64,000 nucleotides of DNA, from assembly GCA_050181915.1 (NCBI GenBank), contig JBFXCS010000001.1, forward strand, positions 372,001 to 436,000, given 5' to 3'. Source of the DNA: JBFXCS01 sp050181915 (GTDB lineage: Bacteria > Actinomycetota > Thermoleophilia > Miltoncostaeales > Miltoncostaeaceae). The notes beneath the pieces were generated by a model, which ran no database searches, had not been told where the DNA came from, and saw only the letters and a program-made list of their open reading frames with translations. Shown in pieces: positions 8,704 to 16,840 of this stretch. Each line of letters begins with the position of its first letter. Position 1 is the first letter of the stretch. The position numbers and the translations under genes are program-made.

Positions 8704-9255
8704 GTGTCCTCTCGCGCCTATGACGACCCCGTCATGGAGCGGCGCCGCCTCTCGGCGCTCGCCCAGATTCGCCAGCTCGGCGACCCCGTGCTGCGCACCC
8801 CCACCCTGCCCGTGACCGAGTTCGACGAGGCGCTCCGCGAGGAGGCGGAGCGCATGGCGTCGATCATGGTGGAGGCGCGCGGCGCCGGCCTCGCCGCGCC
8901 CCAGGTCGGCTCGCTGCGGCGGCTCGCGATCGTGCAGCTGGTCGACGGCGACGAGGGCGAGGCGTCGATCGTCCCGCTCGTGAACCCCTCGATCACGTGG
9001 CGCTCCGAGGACGAGGAGATGGGCGTCGAGGGCTGCCTGTCGATCGGCGAGGTCGACATGGAGGTCTCGCGCGCCGTGGCCGTCACGGTGGCCGCCCAGG
9101 ACATCGACGGCATGCCGGTGGAGATCGACGCCGAGGGCTACAACGCCCGCGTGCTCCAGCACGAGATCGACCACCTCGACGGCGTGCTCATCCTCGACCG
9201 GACGCCGCCCGAGCAGCGCCGGGAGGCTCTCCGGGCCCTTCGCGACGGCCGGTAG
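8704..9255 (+). CDS. def: Peptide deformylase
   Basis: Def is the metal enzyme that removes the formyl group from nascent protein N-termini. At 183 residues it shows all three family motifs: GAGLAAPQVG near residue 60, EGCLSI near 109 and HEIDHLDG near 152; the Cys and two His bind the metal. GTG 8704 is preferred because a TACAGT hexamer lies exactly 6 bases upstream, which gives a leaderless start. ATG 8734 is an alternative that would give a more usual N-terminal length, but it too lacks a ribosome binding site. fmt follows 5 bases later, which is the classic def-fmt pairing. Confidence 0.95.
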   Translation: MSSRAYDDPVMERRRLSALAQIRQLGDPVLRTPTLPVTEFDEALREEAERMASIMVEARGAGLAAPQVGSLRRLAIVQLVDGDEGEASIVPLVNPSITWRSEDEEMGVEGCLSIGEVDMEVSRAVAVTVAAQDIDGMPVEIDAEGYNARVLQHEIDHLDGVLILDRTPPEQRREALRALRDGR

Positions 9256-9260
9256 GGCCG

Positions 9261-10184
9261 GTGCGCGTCGCCTTCGCGGGCAGCCCTGAGGCGGCGGTCC
9301 CGCCCCTCCGGGAGCTCGCCCGCTCCGCCGAGCACGACGTGGTGCTCGCCGTCACCCAGCCGGACAAGGCGCGCGGCCGCTCGCGTCGCCCGTCCTCGAC
9401 GCCCCTGGGCGCCGCGGCCGAGGAGCTGGGGATCCCGGTGATCCGACCGGCGACGATCAACGCGCACGAGGTGGTGCAGCGCATCGACGAGTCGGGGGCG
9501 GACGCGCTGGTGGTGGTCGCCTTCGGCCAGATCCTGCGCGACGTGGTGCTGTCGCGGTGGGAGTGCGTGAACGTCCACTTCTCCCTGCTGCCGGCGTACC
9601 GGGGGGCGGCGCCGGTGGAGCGGGCGATCATGGACGGCGTGCCCCGCACCGGGGTGGCGATCATGCGGATGGAGGCCGGTCTCGACACCGGGCCGGTATT
9701 CGCCCGGCAGGAGGTCGAGATCGCGCCCGACGAGGATGCCGGCAGCCTCACCGCGCGCCTGTCGGCGGCCGGCGGCCCCCTGCTGGTGAGGGTGCTCAGC
9801 GACATCGAGGCGGGGCGCGCCGATCCGGTCCCGCAGCCGGACGAGGGCGTGTCGCTCGCGGCGAAGATCACCTCCGAGGACCGTCTGCTCGACCTGTCGC
9901 GGCCCGCCGCCGAGCTGGCGCGCCGGGTGAGGGCGCTGTCGCCGCAGGTGGGTGCGACGCTGCCCATCGACGGGCAGTGGTTCAAGGTGTGGCGGACGCG
10001 GGTCGCGCCCGGGCGGCCGATCCCGGGCCTGGTGACCGACGGGGGGCGCCTGCTGGCCGGCACCGGCGCCGACATCCTCGAGATCCTGGAGCTGCAGCCG
10101 CCCGGCAAGGGGCGCATGGCGACGGCCGACTTCCTGCGCGGGTACCGGGGCGAGCTGCGTGTCGCGGAGCCGGCCGATGGCTGA
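9261..10184 (+). CDS. fmt: Methionyl-tRNA formyltransferase
   Basis: Fmt formylates initiator Met-tRNA using 10-formyltetrahydrofolate, the step that def later reverses. The 307-residue protein has the N-terminal Rossmann-like domain with the family signature NVHFSLLPAYRGAAP near residues 103-117, and a C-terminal OB-like tRNA-binding domain. GTG 9261 gives the usual start (VRVAFAGSPEAAVPPL). The 3' end overlaps rsmB by 8 bases. Confidence 0.96.
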   Translation: MRVAFAGSPEAAVPPLRELARSAEHDVVLAVTQPDKARGRSRRPSSTPLGAAAEELGIPVIRPATINAHEVVQRIDESGADALVVVAFGQILRDVVLSRWECVNVHFSLLPAYRGAAPVERAIMDGVPRTGVAIMRMEAGLDTGPVFARQEVEIAPDEDAGSLTARLSAAGGPLLVRVLSDIEAGRADPVPQPDEGVSLAAKITSEDRLLDLSRPAAELARRVRALSPQVGATLPIDGQWFKVWRTRVAPGRPIPGLVTDGGRLLAGTGADILEILELQPPGKGRMATADFLRGYRGELRVAEPADG

Positions 10185-11517
10185 GCGGCCGCCCGACGGA
10201 GGGGTGGCCCGCGAGCGCCGCGTCGCCCTGCGCGTGCTGCGCCGGGTGGACGAGGGCGCCTACGCCGACCGGGCGCTGGCGGCCGAGGCCCGCCGGGCCG
10301 ACCTCGATCCGCGCACCCGCGCGCAGGCGATGCGCCTGGCCTACGGGGCGGTGCAGCGGCGCCGCACCCTCGACTGGCTCATCGACGGGGCCCTCGACCG
10401 GCCCGCCGCCCTGGAGCCGGCGGTGCGCGACATCCTGCGCCTGGGCGCCTACGAGCTGGCCTTCTCCGACGGCGTGCCGCCGCGGGCGGCGGTCGATCAG
10501 GCGGTGCGCCAGGCGCGCTCGCTGCGCGGCTCGTCCGCCCGCGTCTCGGCCCGGGCCGGCGTGGTGAACGCCGTGCTGCGGCGGCTGGCCGACGAGGCGC
10601 CGCGCCGCCTGGCCGAGCTGGAGGCCGCCGGCCCGGACGCGTCCGCCGTGCGCCACTCGATGCCCGACTGGATCTCCCGGCGGCTGGTCGCCTCCCTCGG
10701 CGCGGAGGACGCCGCGGGGGTGATGGAGGCGGCCGCCCGCCCCGCCGAGTCGGCGCTGCGCTGGAACCCCCTGCGCGGACCGCGCGCCTCGCTCGAGCGC
10801 GAGCTGCCCGAGGGGTGGCGGCGCGACGCCGGGATCCCCGAGGCCTACGTGCTGCCGGGGCCGTTCGCGCTCGAGCACTCCCGGGCCTGGGAGAGGGGGC
10901 TGGTGATCGGCCAGAGCCGAGCGTCGCAGCTCGTGGCCCGCGTCCTGGCGCCCGTCGCCGGCGAGCGCATCCTCGACCTCTGCGCCGCGCCCGGCGCCAA
11001 GGCGACGCACATCGCGGCCCTCTCCCACGGCGGCGCCCGCGTCACCGCCGTCGAGCTGCGCCCCGGCCGGGCGCGGGGGCTGGCCGACCTCGCGCGCCGC
11101 ATGGGCGCCGCGATCGAGGTGATCGAGGGCGACGGCCTCGAGGTCGATCTGCCGGGCGGCTACGACGCCGTGCTGGTCGACCCGCCCTGCACCGGCCTCG
11201 GCGTGCTGTCGTCCCGGCCCGACGCGCGCTGGCGGCGCCGAGAGGAGGCCCTCGCGCCCCTCGCCGAGCTGCAGCTCGGGCTGCTGAGGCGCGCGCTGGC
11301 CCTGGTGCGCCCCGGGGGGCGGGTCGTCTACAGCACCTGCACCCTGATCGCGGAGGAGAACGAGGAGGTCGTCGCGGCGGCGGACGCCCCCCTCGACGAC
11401 CTCTCGGCCCTGCAGCCCGCCTACGCCCACCCCCGCCTTCCGCGGGCCCTCCTGACCCTGCCGCACCGGCACGGCACGGACGGCTTCTTCATCGCCCGGC
11501 TGCGCAGGCCGGCGTGA
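10177..11517 (+). CDS. rsmB: 16S rRNA cytosine-C5 methyltransferase RsmB
   Basis: RsmB methylates C967 (E. coli numbering) of 16S rRNA with S-adenosylmethionine. The 446-residue protein has an N-terminal NusB-like RNA-binding domain (about 1-150) and a C-terminal methyltransferase: SAM motif LDLCAAPGAKATH near 266, VDPPCTGLG near 333 and the catalytic cysteine in YSTCTL near 388. ATG 10177 overlaps the fmt stop by 8 bases; a GTG at 10159 is also in frame. It ends with a GTGA overlap into rpe. Confidence 0.94.
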   Translation: MAERPPDGGVARERRVALRVLRRVDEGAYADRALAAEARRADLDPRTRAQAMRLAYGAVQRRRTLDWLIDGALDRPAALEPAVRDILRLGAYELAFSDGVPPRAAVDQAVRQARSLRGSSARVSARAGVVNAVLRRLADEAPRRLAELEAAGPDASAVRHSMPDWISRRLVASLGAEDAAGVMEAAARPAESALRWNPLRGPRASLERELPEGWRRDAGIPEAYVLPGPFALEHSRAWERGLVIGQSRASQLVARVLAPVAGERILDLCAAPGAKATHIAALSHGGARVTAVELRPGRARGLADLARRMGAAIEVIEGDGLEVDLPGGYDAVLVDPPCTGLGVLSSRPDARWRRREEALAPLAELQLGLLRRALALVRPGGRVVYSTCTLIAEENEEVVAAADAPLDDLSALQPAYAHPRLPRALLTLPHRHGTDGFFIARLRRPA

Positions 11518-12191
11518 CGCGCCCGCTGCCGGGCGATCCGGTGGTGCTGCCGTCGCTGATGTCGGCGGACATGCTCCACCTGGGCGACCAGCTGGACGAG
11601 CTGCTCGACGCCGGGGCGCGGGTGTTCCACGTCGACGTCATGGACGCGCACTTCGTCCCGAACCTCACCCTCGGGCCGGACTTCGCCCGCGCGGTGGCGG
11701 GCCCCATCCACGAGGCCGGGGGGCTCGTCGACGTGCACCTGATGGTCGCGTCGCCGGGTGGCGTGATCCCGCTCTTCGCGCCGCACGCCGACGCGATTAC
11801 GGTGCACGTCGAGGCCGACCCGCACCCGCACCGGCTGCTCGGCGCGATCCGCGAGGGCGGCTGCGCGGCGGGGCTCGCGATCAATCCGGGGACGCCCCTC
11901 GACCATGTCACCGAGCTCGCCGACGAGCTCGACTACGTCAACGTGATGGCGATCAGCCCCGGATTCGCCGGTCAGAAGTTCCGTCCGGCGACCCCCGACC
12001 GCATCGCCCGCCTGCGCGCGCGGCTGCCCGGGCGGGTGCGGATCGAGGTGGACGGAGGCATCGGCGCCGAGACCCTGCCCCCGGCCCGCGACGCGGGGGC
12101 GACGCTGCTCGTGTCGGCCTCCACCATCTTCGGGTCGGCGGATCCCATCGCGACCTACCGGGAGCTCGCCGCGCTGGCCGCCGCCGGATGA
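11514..12191 (+). CDS. rpe: Ribulose-phosphate 3-epimerase
   Basis: Rpe interconverts ribulose 5-phosphate and xylulose 5-phosphate. The product (225 residues) is a TIM barrel with the family signature HVDVMDAHFVPNLTLGP near residues 39-55, histidine metal ligands, and the phosphate-binding EVDGGIGA near 178. It is placed directly before the riboflavin genes, which consume ribulose 5-phosphate, and is joined to ribD by an ATGA overlap and to rsmB by a GTGA overlap, so supply of the sugar phosphate and flavin synthesis are likely co-expressed. Confidence 0.95.
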   Translation: MTRPLPGDPVVLPSLMSADMLHLGDQLDELLDAGARVFHVDVMDAHFVPNLTLGPDFARAVAGPIHEAGGLVDVHLMVASPGGVIPLFAPHADAITVHVEADPHPHRLLGAIREGGCAAGLAINPGTPLDHVTELADELDYVNVMAISPGFAGQKFRPATPDRIARLRARLPGRVRIEVDGGIGAETLPPARDAGATLLVSASTIFGSADPIATYRELAALAAAG

Positions 12192-13345
12192 CGGCGCCCG
12201 GCCCGACCGCGGCCGAGCGCGCCGCCCTGCTGCGGGCGTCCGAGCTGGCCCTGGGCGGCCGGGGCCGGGTGAGCCCGAACCCCCTGGTGGGGGCTGTCGT
12301 CCTGAGGGACGGCCGCGTCGTCGCGGAGGGCTGGCACGAGGGGCCGGGGCTGCCCCACGCCGAGGTGATGGCGCTCGCCGCGGCGGGGGGGCGGGCCCGC
12401 GGGGCCACCGTCGTGTGCACCCTCGAGCCCTGCTCCCACCACGGCCGCACCCCGCCCTGCGCCGACGCCCTGGTGGCGGCCGGGGTCGCCCGCGTGGTGG
12501 TGGGCGTCGCGGACCCGCTCGAGCGCGGCCGCGCGCAGGGCATCGCGGTGCTGCGCGCCGCGGGCGTCGAGGTGGTGGTCGCCGACGGCGAGGAGGCCCG
12601 CGCCTGCGCCGAGGTGAACGCCCCCTTCCTCACCTGGGCGGCGACCGGCCGCCCGCTGGTCACGCTCAAGCTCGCGACCAGCCTCGACGGCAAGATCGCC
12701 ACGGTCGCGGGCGAGAGCCGGTGGATCACCGGGCCGCCGGCGCGCGCCCTGGTGCACCGGTGGCGGGCCGACAGCGACGCGGTGGGGGTGGGGCTGGGCA
12801 CGGCGCTCGCCGACGACCCCGCGCTGACCGCGCGCGACGTGGAGGGACCGGTGCGCCAGCCGGCGCGGGTCGTGTTCGACTCGCGCGCCCGCCTGCCGCT
12901 CGACTCCCGGCTGGTCCGCACCGCCGCGGACACGCCGGTCATCGTGCTGGCCGGGCCGGAGGCGCCCGCCGCGTCGATCGAGGCCCTGCGGGAGGCCGGC
13001 GTCGAGGTGGTGCCGCTGCCGGGCGACCGGGTGTCGCGCGTGGGCGAGGCCCTGGCGGCCCTCGGAGAGCGGGGCGTCCAGTCGCTGTTCGTGGAGGGCG
13101 GCGCCGAGCTGGCCGGGTCGCTCGTCGCGGCCGGCGCGGTGGACCGGGTGGCCTGGTTCCTGGCGCCGCTCATCATCGGCGGCGCCGGCGCGCCGTCGGC
13201 GATCGGCGGGCCCGGCGAGCCGCGGCTGGAGCGGGCCCCGCGGCTCGCCCGGGCGCGCAGCGAGCGCGTCGGCGAGGATGTGCTGGTCACCGGATGGCTG
13301 CGCCCCCCGGCGGAGGGGCGAGGAGGCGGATGTTCACGGGATTGA
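12188..13345 (+). CDS. ribD: Bifunctional diaminohydroxyphosphoribosylaminopyrimidine deaminase / reductase
   Basis: RibD does the second and third steps of riboflavin synthesis. The deaminase domain (about 1-145) holds the zinc site: HAE in LPHAEVMAL near 57 and EPCSHHGRTPPC near 79-90. The reductase domain (about 150-385) has the KLATSLDGKIAT strand and the VEGGAELAGSL NADPH loop. Length (385) is normal. The start overlaps the rpe stop as ATGA; the end overlaps ribE by 16 bases. There is no FMN riboswitch, because the gene has no leader of its own. Confidence 0.96.
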   Translation: MTAPGPTAAERAALLRASELALGGRGRVSPNPLVGAVVLRDGRVVAEGWHEGPGLPHAEVMALAAAGGRARGATVVCTLEPCSHHGRTPPCADALVAAGVARVVVGVADPLERGRAQGIAVLRAAGVEVVVADGEEARACAEVNAPFLTWAATGRPLVTLKLATSLDGKIATVAGESRWITGPPARALVHRWRADSDAVGVGLGTALADDPALTARDVEGPVRQPARVVFDSRARLPLDSRLVRTAADTPVIVLAGPEAPAASIEALREAGVEVVPLPGDRVSRVGEALAALGERGVQSLFVEGGAELAGSLVAAGAVDRVAWFLAPLIIGGAGAPSAIGGPGEPRLERAPRLARARSERVGEDVLVTGWLRPPAEGRGGGCSRD

Positions 13346-13938
13346 TCGAGGAGGGCGGCCGCGTGCTGGAGGTGCGCCCCGGGGGCGGGGGCGCCCGCCT
13401 GCGGATCGGCGCGAGCGAGGTGCTGGGCGGCCTCGCCATCGGAGACTCGGTGGCCGTGAACGGCGCCTGCCTGACGGTGGTGGAGCTGGACGGCGACGGC
13501 TTCGCGGTCGATGCGGTGGCGGAGACCCTCCGCCGCACGGCGCTCGGCGCCCTCGCGGCCGGCGACCGGGTGAACCTGGAGCGGCCGATGCGCCTGGGCG
13601 ACCGCCTCGACGGGCACATCGTGCAGGGGCACGTCGACGGCGTCGGCACGGTGCGGTCGATCCGGCCGGAGGGGGAGAGCGCGGTGCTCGAGATCGCGCC
13701 GCCGGCCGCCCTGCTGCGCTACGTGGTGGAGAAGGGGAGCATCACCGTGGACGGCGTCAGCCTCACCGTCGCCGCGCGCCTCGCCGACGCCTTCACCGTC
13801 GCCCTGATCCCGCACACGATGGCCGTCACGACGCTCGGGCCGGGGGCCGAGGGGCGGGCGGTCAATCTGGAGGTCGACGTGGTGGCAAAATACGTGGAGG
13901 CGCTGGCGGCGCCCTACGCCCGGCCGGACGGAGGTTGA
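13330..13938 (+). CDS. ribE: Riboflavin synthase, alpha chain
   Basis: This enzyme dismutates two molecules of 6,7-dimethyl-8-ribityllumazine to riboflavin. The 202-residue protein begins with the diagnostic MFTGLIEEGG and shows the internal duplication of the family: SVAVNGACLTV near 39-49 in the first barrel and the matching ITVDGVSLTV in the second, with HIVQGHVDG between them. Purine-rich sequence AGGAGG lies within the overlap with ribD just before the ATG. It precedes ribBA by 2 bases. Confidence 0.96.
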   Translation: MFTGLIEEGGRVLEVRPGGGGARLRIGASEVLGGLAIGDSVAVNGACLTVVELDGDGFAVDAVAETLRRTALGALAAGDRVNLERPMRLGDRLDGHIVQGHVDGVGTVRSIRPEGESAVLEIAPPAALLRYVVEKGSITVDGVSLTVAARLADAFTVALIPHTMAVTTLGPGAEGRAVNLEVDVVAKYVEALAAPYARPDGG

Positions 13939-13940
13939 CC

Positions 13941-15194
13941 ATGACCAGCAACACCACCCAGTTCGCGACCGTGGCCGAGGCCATCGAGGAGATCCGCGCG
14001 GGGCGCATGGTGGTGATCCTCGACTCCGAGGACCGCGAGAACGAGGGCGACCTGGTGATGGCCGCCCAGTTCGCGACGCCCGAGGCCATCAACTTCATGG
14101 CCACCCACGGCCGCGGACTGATCTGCCTGTCGCTCACCGGCGAGCGCTGCGACCAGCTCGGCCTGCGGCCGATGGTGCGCCGCAACGAGGCTCCCCACGC
14201 CACCGCCTTCACGGAGGCCATCGAGGCCCGTCACGGCGTCACCACCGGGATCTCGGCGCCGGACCGCTCGTGGACGATCATGGTGGCGATCGACCCGGAC
14301 TCCGGCCCGGAGGACCTGGTCAAGCCGGGCCACGTGTTCCCGCTGCGCGCGAAGCCGGGCGGCGTGCTGGAGCGCGCCGGCCACACCGAGGCGGCGGTCG
14401 ACCTGCCGCGCCTGGCCGGGCTGATCCCGGCCGGCGTCATCTGCGAGATCAGCAACCCGGACGGGACCATGGCGCGCGTCCCCGATCTCGTCCCGTACGC
14501 CGCCGAGCACGGCTTGAAGATCATCACCATCGCCCAGCTGATCGAGCACCGCCGCCGCACCGAGCGGCTCATCGAGCGCGGCACCGCCGCCCGCCTGCCC
14601 ACCGACCACGGCGAGTGGAGCGCGGTGGGCTACCGCTCGATCATCGACGGCAAGCACCACCTGGCCCTGGTGAAGGGCGACGTCGACGGCGTCGAGAACG
14701 TGCTGGTGCGGGTCCACTCCGAGTGCCTCACCGGCGACGTCTTCGGCTCGCAGCGCTGCGACTGCGGCGAGCAGCTGAAGGCCGCGATGCGGATGATCGC
14801 CGCCGAGGGCACCGGCGTGCTGCTGTACATCGCCCAGGAGGGCCGGGGCATCGGCCTGCTCAACAAGCTGCGCGCCTACGAGCTGCAGGACCGCGGCCTC
14901 GACACCGTCCAGGCCAACATCGAGCTGGGCTTCCCGCCGGACCTGCGCGACTACGGCATCGGCGCCCAGATCCTGGCGGACCTCGGCCTCACGTCGATCC
15001 GGCTGCTCACCAACAACCCGAAGAAGATCGTGGGCCTCGAGGGCTACGGCCTGGAGGTGGTGGACCGGGTGCCGATCGAGGTCGGCCCGAGCGAGGACAA
15101 CCTCGCGTACCTCACCACCAAGCGGGACAAGATGGGGCACATCCTCCACCACCAGGACCTGCGGTTCGCCGAGGGCGAGCCCGAGGCCGAGTAG
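13941..15194 (+). CDS. ribBA: Bifunctional DHBP synthase / GTP cyclohydrolase II
   Basis: The N-terminal half (about 1-205) makes 3,4-dihydroxy-2-butanone 4-phosphate from ribulose 5-phosphate: DSEDRENEGDLV near 30-41 and RHGVTTGISAPDR near 97. The C-terminal half opens GTP to start the pyrimidine branch: HSECLTGDVFGSQRCDCG near 258-275 supplies the zinc cysteines, followed by QEGRGIGL. So both entry points of riboflavin synthesis are on one 417-residue chain. GGAGG at 13930-13934 supports ATG 13941. Confidence 0.97.
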   Translation: MTSNTTQFATVAEAIEEIRAGRMVVILDSEDRENEGDLVMAAQFATPEAINFMATHGRGLICLSLTGERCDQLGLRPMVRRNEAPHATAFTEAIEARHGVTTGISAPDRSWTIMVAIDPDSGPEDLVKPGHVFPLRAKPGGVLERAGHTEAAVDLPRLAGLIPAGVICEISNPDGTMARVPDLVPYAAEHGLKIITIAQLIEHRRRTERLIERGTAARLPTDHGEWSAVGYRSIIDGKHHLALVKGDVDGVENVLVRVHSECLTGDVFGSQRCDCGEQLKAAMRMIAAEGTGVLLYIAQEGRGIGLLNKLRAYELQDRGLDTVQANIELGFPPDLRDYGIGAQILADLGLTSIRLLTNNPKKIVGLEGYGLEVVDRVPIEVGPSEDNLAYLTTKRDKMGHILHHQDLRFAEGEPEAE

Positions 15195-15210
15195 TGCGGG
15201 TGGCCCGCTA

Positions 15211-15687
15211 GTGGCCCGCACCGAGGCCGCACCCCCGGCTCCGCGGCTGGCGAGGCCCGACGCGCGCATCGCGGCGGTCGTCGCCGGCTTCCACCGCGCG
15301 CTCAGCGAGCGCCTGCTGGCCGGCACGCGCGAGCGGCTGGCGGAGGCCGGCCTCGCCGACGGCAACCTCGACGTCCACTGGGTGCCGGGCGCCTACGAGC
15401 TCCCGTTCGCGGCCCGCGAGGTCGCCCGCCGCGGCCGGCACGCCGCCGTCATCGCCATCGGCGTGGTGATCCGCGGCGAGACGCCCCACTTCGACCACAT
15501 CTGCCACGCCGCGGCCACCGGGCTGCAGGCGGTGGCGCTCGAGACCGGCGTGCCCTGCACCTTCGGCGTCCTCACCGTCGAGACGCACGCGCAGGCCGAG
15601 GCCCGCGCGGGCGGAGCGGTGGGCAACGCCGGAGCGGACGCGGCCGACGCGGCCGTCGCCCTCGCGAACCTGGTGGCGACGCCGTAG
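15211..15687 (+). CDS. ribH: 6,7-dimethyl-8-ribityllumazine synthase
   Basis: RibH condenses the two riboflavin precursors to lumazine, which RibE then dismutates. The 158-residue protein carries WVPGAYELPFAARE near 56-69, IAIGVVIRGETPHFDHIC near 84-101 and PCTFGVLTVE near 113-122, all active-site stretches of the family. GTG 15211 comes 16 bases after the ribBA stop. It closes the operon rpe-ribD-ribE-ribBA-ribH. Confidence 0.95.
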   Translation: MARTEAAPPAPRLARPDARIAAVVAGFHRALSERLLAGTRERLAEAGLADGNLDVHWVPGAYELPFAAREVARRGRHAAVIAIGVVIRGETPHFDHICHAAATGLQAVALETGVPCTFGVLTVETHAQAEARAGGAVGNAGADAADAAVALANLVATP

Positions 15688-15765
15688 CGCTGTAGGGCCG
15701 AGGTTCCCGCGCGACCATTCGTGCGAGTTCCGTTAGCACGAGGCGCCGCGGGCACCCGTTCGGGG

Positions 15766-15771
15766 TACTGT
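15766..15771 (+). promoter_or_regulatory. -10-like hexamer TACTGT
   Basis: TACTGT lies 37 bases before the GTG start at 15809 in an otherwise empty 121-base gap after ribH. Confidence 0.4.
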
Positions 15772-15808
15772 CCGGCTGCTCGTCCCCGCCTTGAGTAAGG
15801 AGAACTCT

Positions 15809-16519
15809 GTGCGACGTGCATCCATCACGCGCCGCGGCTCGCTGGCGATCGCCGCCGTGGCCGTGCCGGCCGTCATCGCCGCGGCACCGGCGACCCTGAG
15901 CGCGGCGCCGACCATCGCGTCCGACGCGGTCTGCGTGACGCCGATCCAGCCCGACGCGAAGACCGGGCAGCTGGCGGCGCCGCTCGTGAACATCACGGGC
16001 AGCGGGTTCACTCCCAACGGACAGGTGCAGATCGGCTTCGGGACGCAGACGCTGTTCACGGTCGCGAACCCGGACGGCACGCTCACCTACCAGGCCCAGA
16101 GCCTCGGCGTCCTCGCCGCGCTGGAGCAGGCGCGCGCCGTGCCGCTGCAGGTGATCGCGACCGACGTCGGAGGCCAGGGGGCGAGCAACCCGCTCGCCCT
16201 GCAGGCGGCGCCGCTCACCGTGACGCTGTCGCCGCGCGCCGGGCGTCCCACGGCGAAGGCCACCTACCGTCTGTCGGGCTTCGCCGAGGGCAAGGTCATC
16301 TGGGGCCACTGGCGCTACAAGGGGCGCATCCGCGCCACGGTCTCGTACGGTCGCGCGAAGGGCCCCTGCGGCGTGATCGCGACCCGTCGCACGCGCTTCC
16401 CGATCGCCAAGCCCCAGGCCGGCACCTGGAAGGTGCAGTTCGACCAGGTCAAGAAGTTCAGCCCGCGGTCGACGCCGCGCGTCGACACGACGCGCACCGT
16501 CACGATCACCTACCGCTAG
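15809..16519 (+). CDS. Secreted protein of unknown function with Ig-like repeat
   Basis: A 236-residue exported protein. The N-terminus RRASITRRGSLAIAAVAVP continues as an alanine-rich hydrophobic run ending near residue 32 (a typical Sec signal peptide; the twin arginines could also suit Tat). The segment NITGSGFTPNGQVQIGFG near 55-72 looks like a bacterial Ig/IPT-type strand pair, and two charged strands follow in the C-terminal half with a conserved-looking GHWRYKGRIR. AAGGAG at 15797-15802 lies 6 bases before GTG 15809. No catalytic motif is visible. It is a single-gene unit convergent with rpmB. Confidence 0.65.
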   Translation: MRRASITRRGSLAIAAVAVPAVIAAAPATLSAAPTIASDAVCVTPIQPDAKTGQLAAPLVNITGSGFTPNGQVQIGFGTQTLFTVANPDGTLTYQAQSLGVLAALEQARAVPLQVIATDVGGQGASNPLALQAAPLTVTLSPRAGRPTAKATYRLSGFAEGKVIWGHWRYKGRIRATVSYGRAKGPCGVIATRRTRFPIAKPQAGTWKVQFDQVKKFSPRSTPRVDTTRTVTITYR

Positions 16520-16532
16520 CCGAGGTCCCCGT

Positions 16533-16556
16533 CGCGGCCGCCTCCGGGCGGTCGCG
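16533..16556. terminator. Bidirectional hairpin between secreted-protein gene and rpmB
   Basis: CGCGGCCGCC (16533-16542) pairs with GGCGGTCGCG (16547-16556), 10 bp with one G-U, around a TCCG loop. It lies 13 bases from both convergent stop codons, so it can serve both strands. Confidence 0.6.
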
Positions 16557-16569
16557 CGGGACGCCCCGC

Positions 16570-16761
16570 TCAGCCCGCCTTCTGGACCTTCCCGGACTTG
16601 AGGCAGCGGGCGCACACGTAGGCGCGCACCGGGGTGACGCCCTTCAGGATGCGCACCTTCTGGACGTTCACGTTGAAGCGCCGGGGGGTGGCGCGCATCG
16701 AGTGGCTGCGGTTGTTCCCGAACGTGGGCGCCTTGCCACAGACACTGCAGACCTTCGCCAT
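16570..16761 (-). CDS. rpmB: 50S ribosomal protein L28, zinc-binding form
   Basis: L28 (63 residues) starts MAKVCSVCGKAPTFGNN and has a second cysteine pair in YVCARCLKSGKV, so it is the C+ form that binds zinc. The core SHSMRATPRRFNVNVQ is typical. I chose the ATG at 16761; an in-frame ATG at 16788 would add a nine-residue tail not seen in the family. It is alone on the minus strand and divergent from recG. Confidence 0.95.
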   Translation of the reverse strand: MAKVCSVCGKAPTFGNNRSHSMRATPRRFNVNVQKVRILKGVTPVRAYVCARCLKSGKVQKAG

Positions 16762-16828
16762 CGCCGCCGTCTCGCTTTCGTCGTCCAAGGGATGCGGACG
16801 CGGGCACGGCGTCCGAGCGGCCCCGGAT

Positions 16829-16834
16829 TATGCT
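16829..16834 (+). promoter_or_regulatory. -10 hexamer TATGCT for leaderless recG
   Basis: TATGCT is followed by CGTTCG (6 bases) and the ATG of recG. No ribosome binding site precedes the ATG, so the transcript should start at or next to it. Confidence 0.55.
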
Positions 16835-16840
16835 CGTTCG

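Noticed and set aside
8734..9255. ATG 8734 as the start of def
   Set aside because: It gives a more typical N-terminal length but has no ribosome binding site, while the GTG at 8704 is exactly placed for a leaderless message. I kept it only as an alternative.
11518..12190. FMN riboswitch for the riboflavin genes
   Set aside because: ribD overlaps rpe and has no leader; no RFN-type conserved boxes are visible in the neighbouring non-coding sequence.
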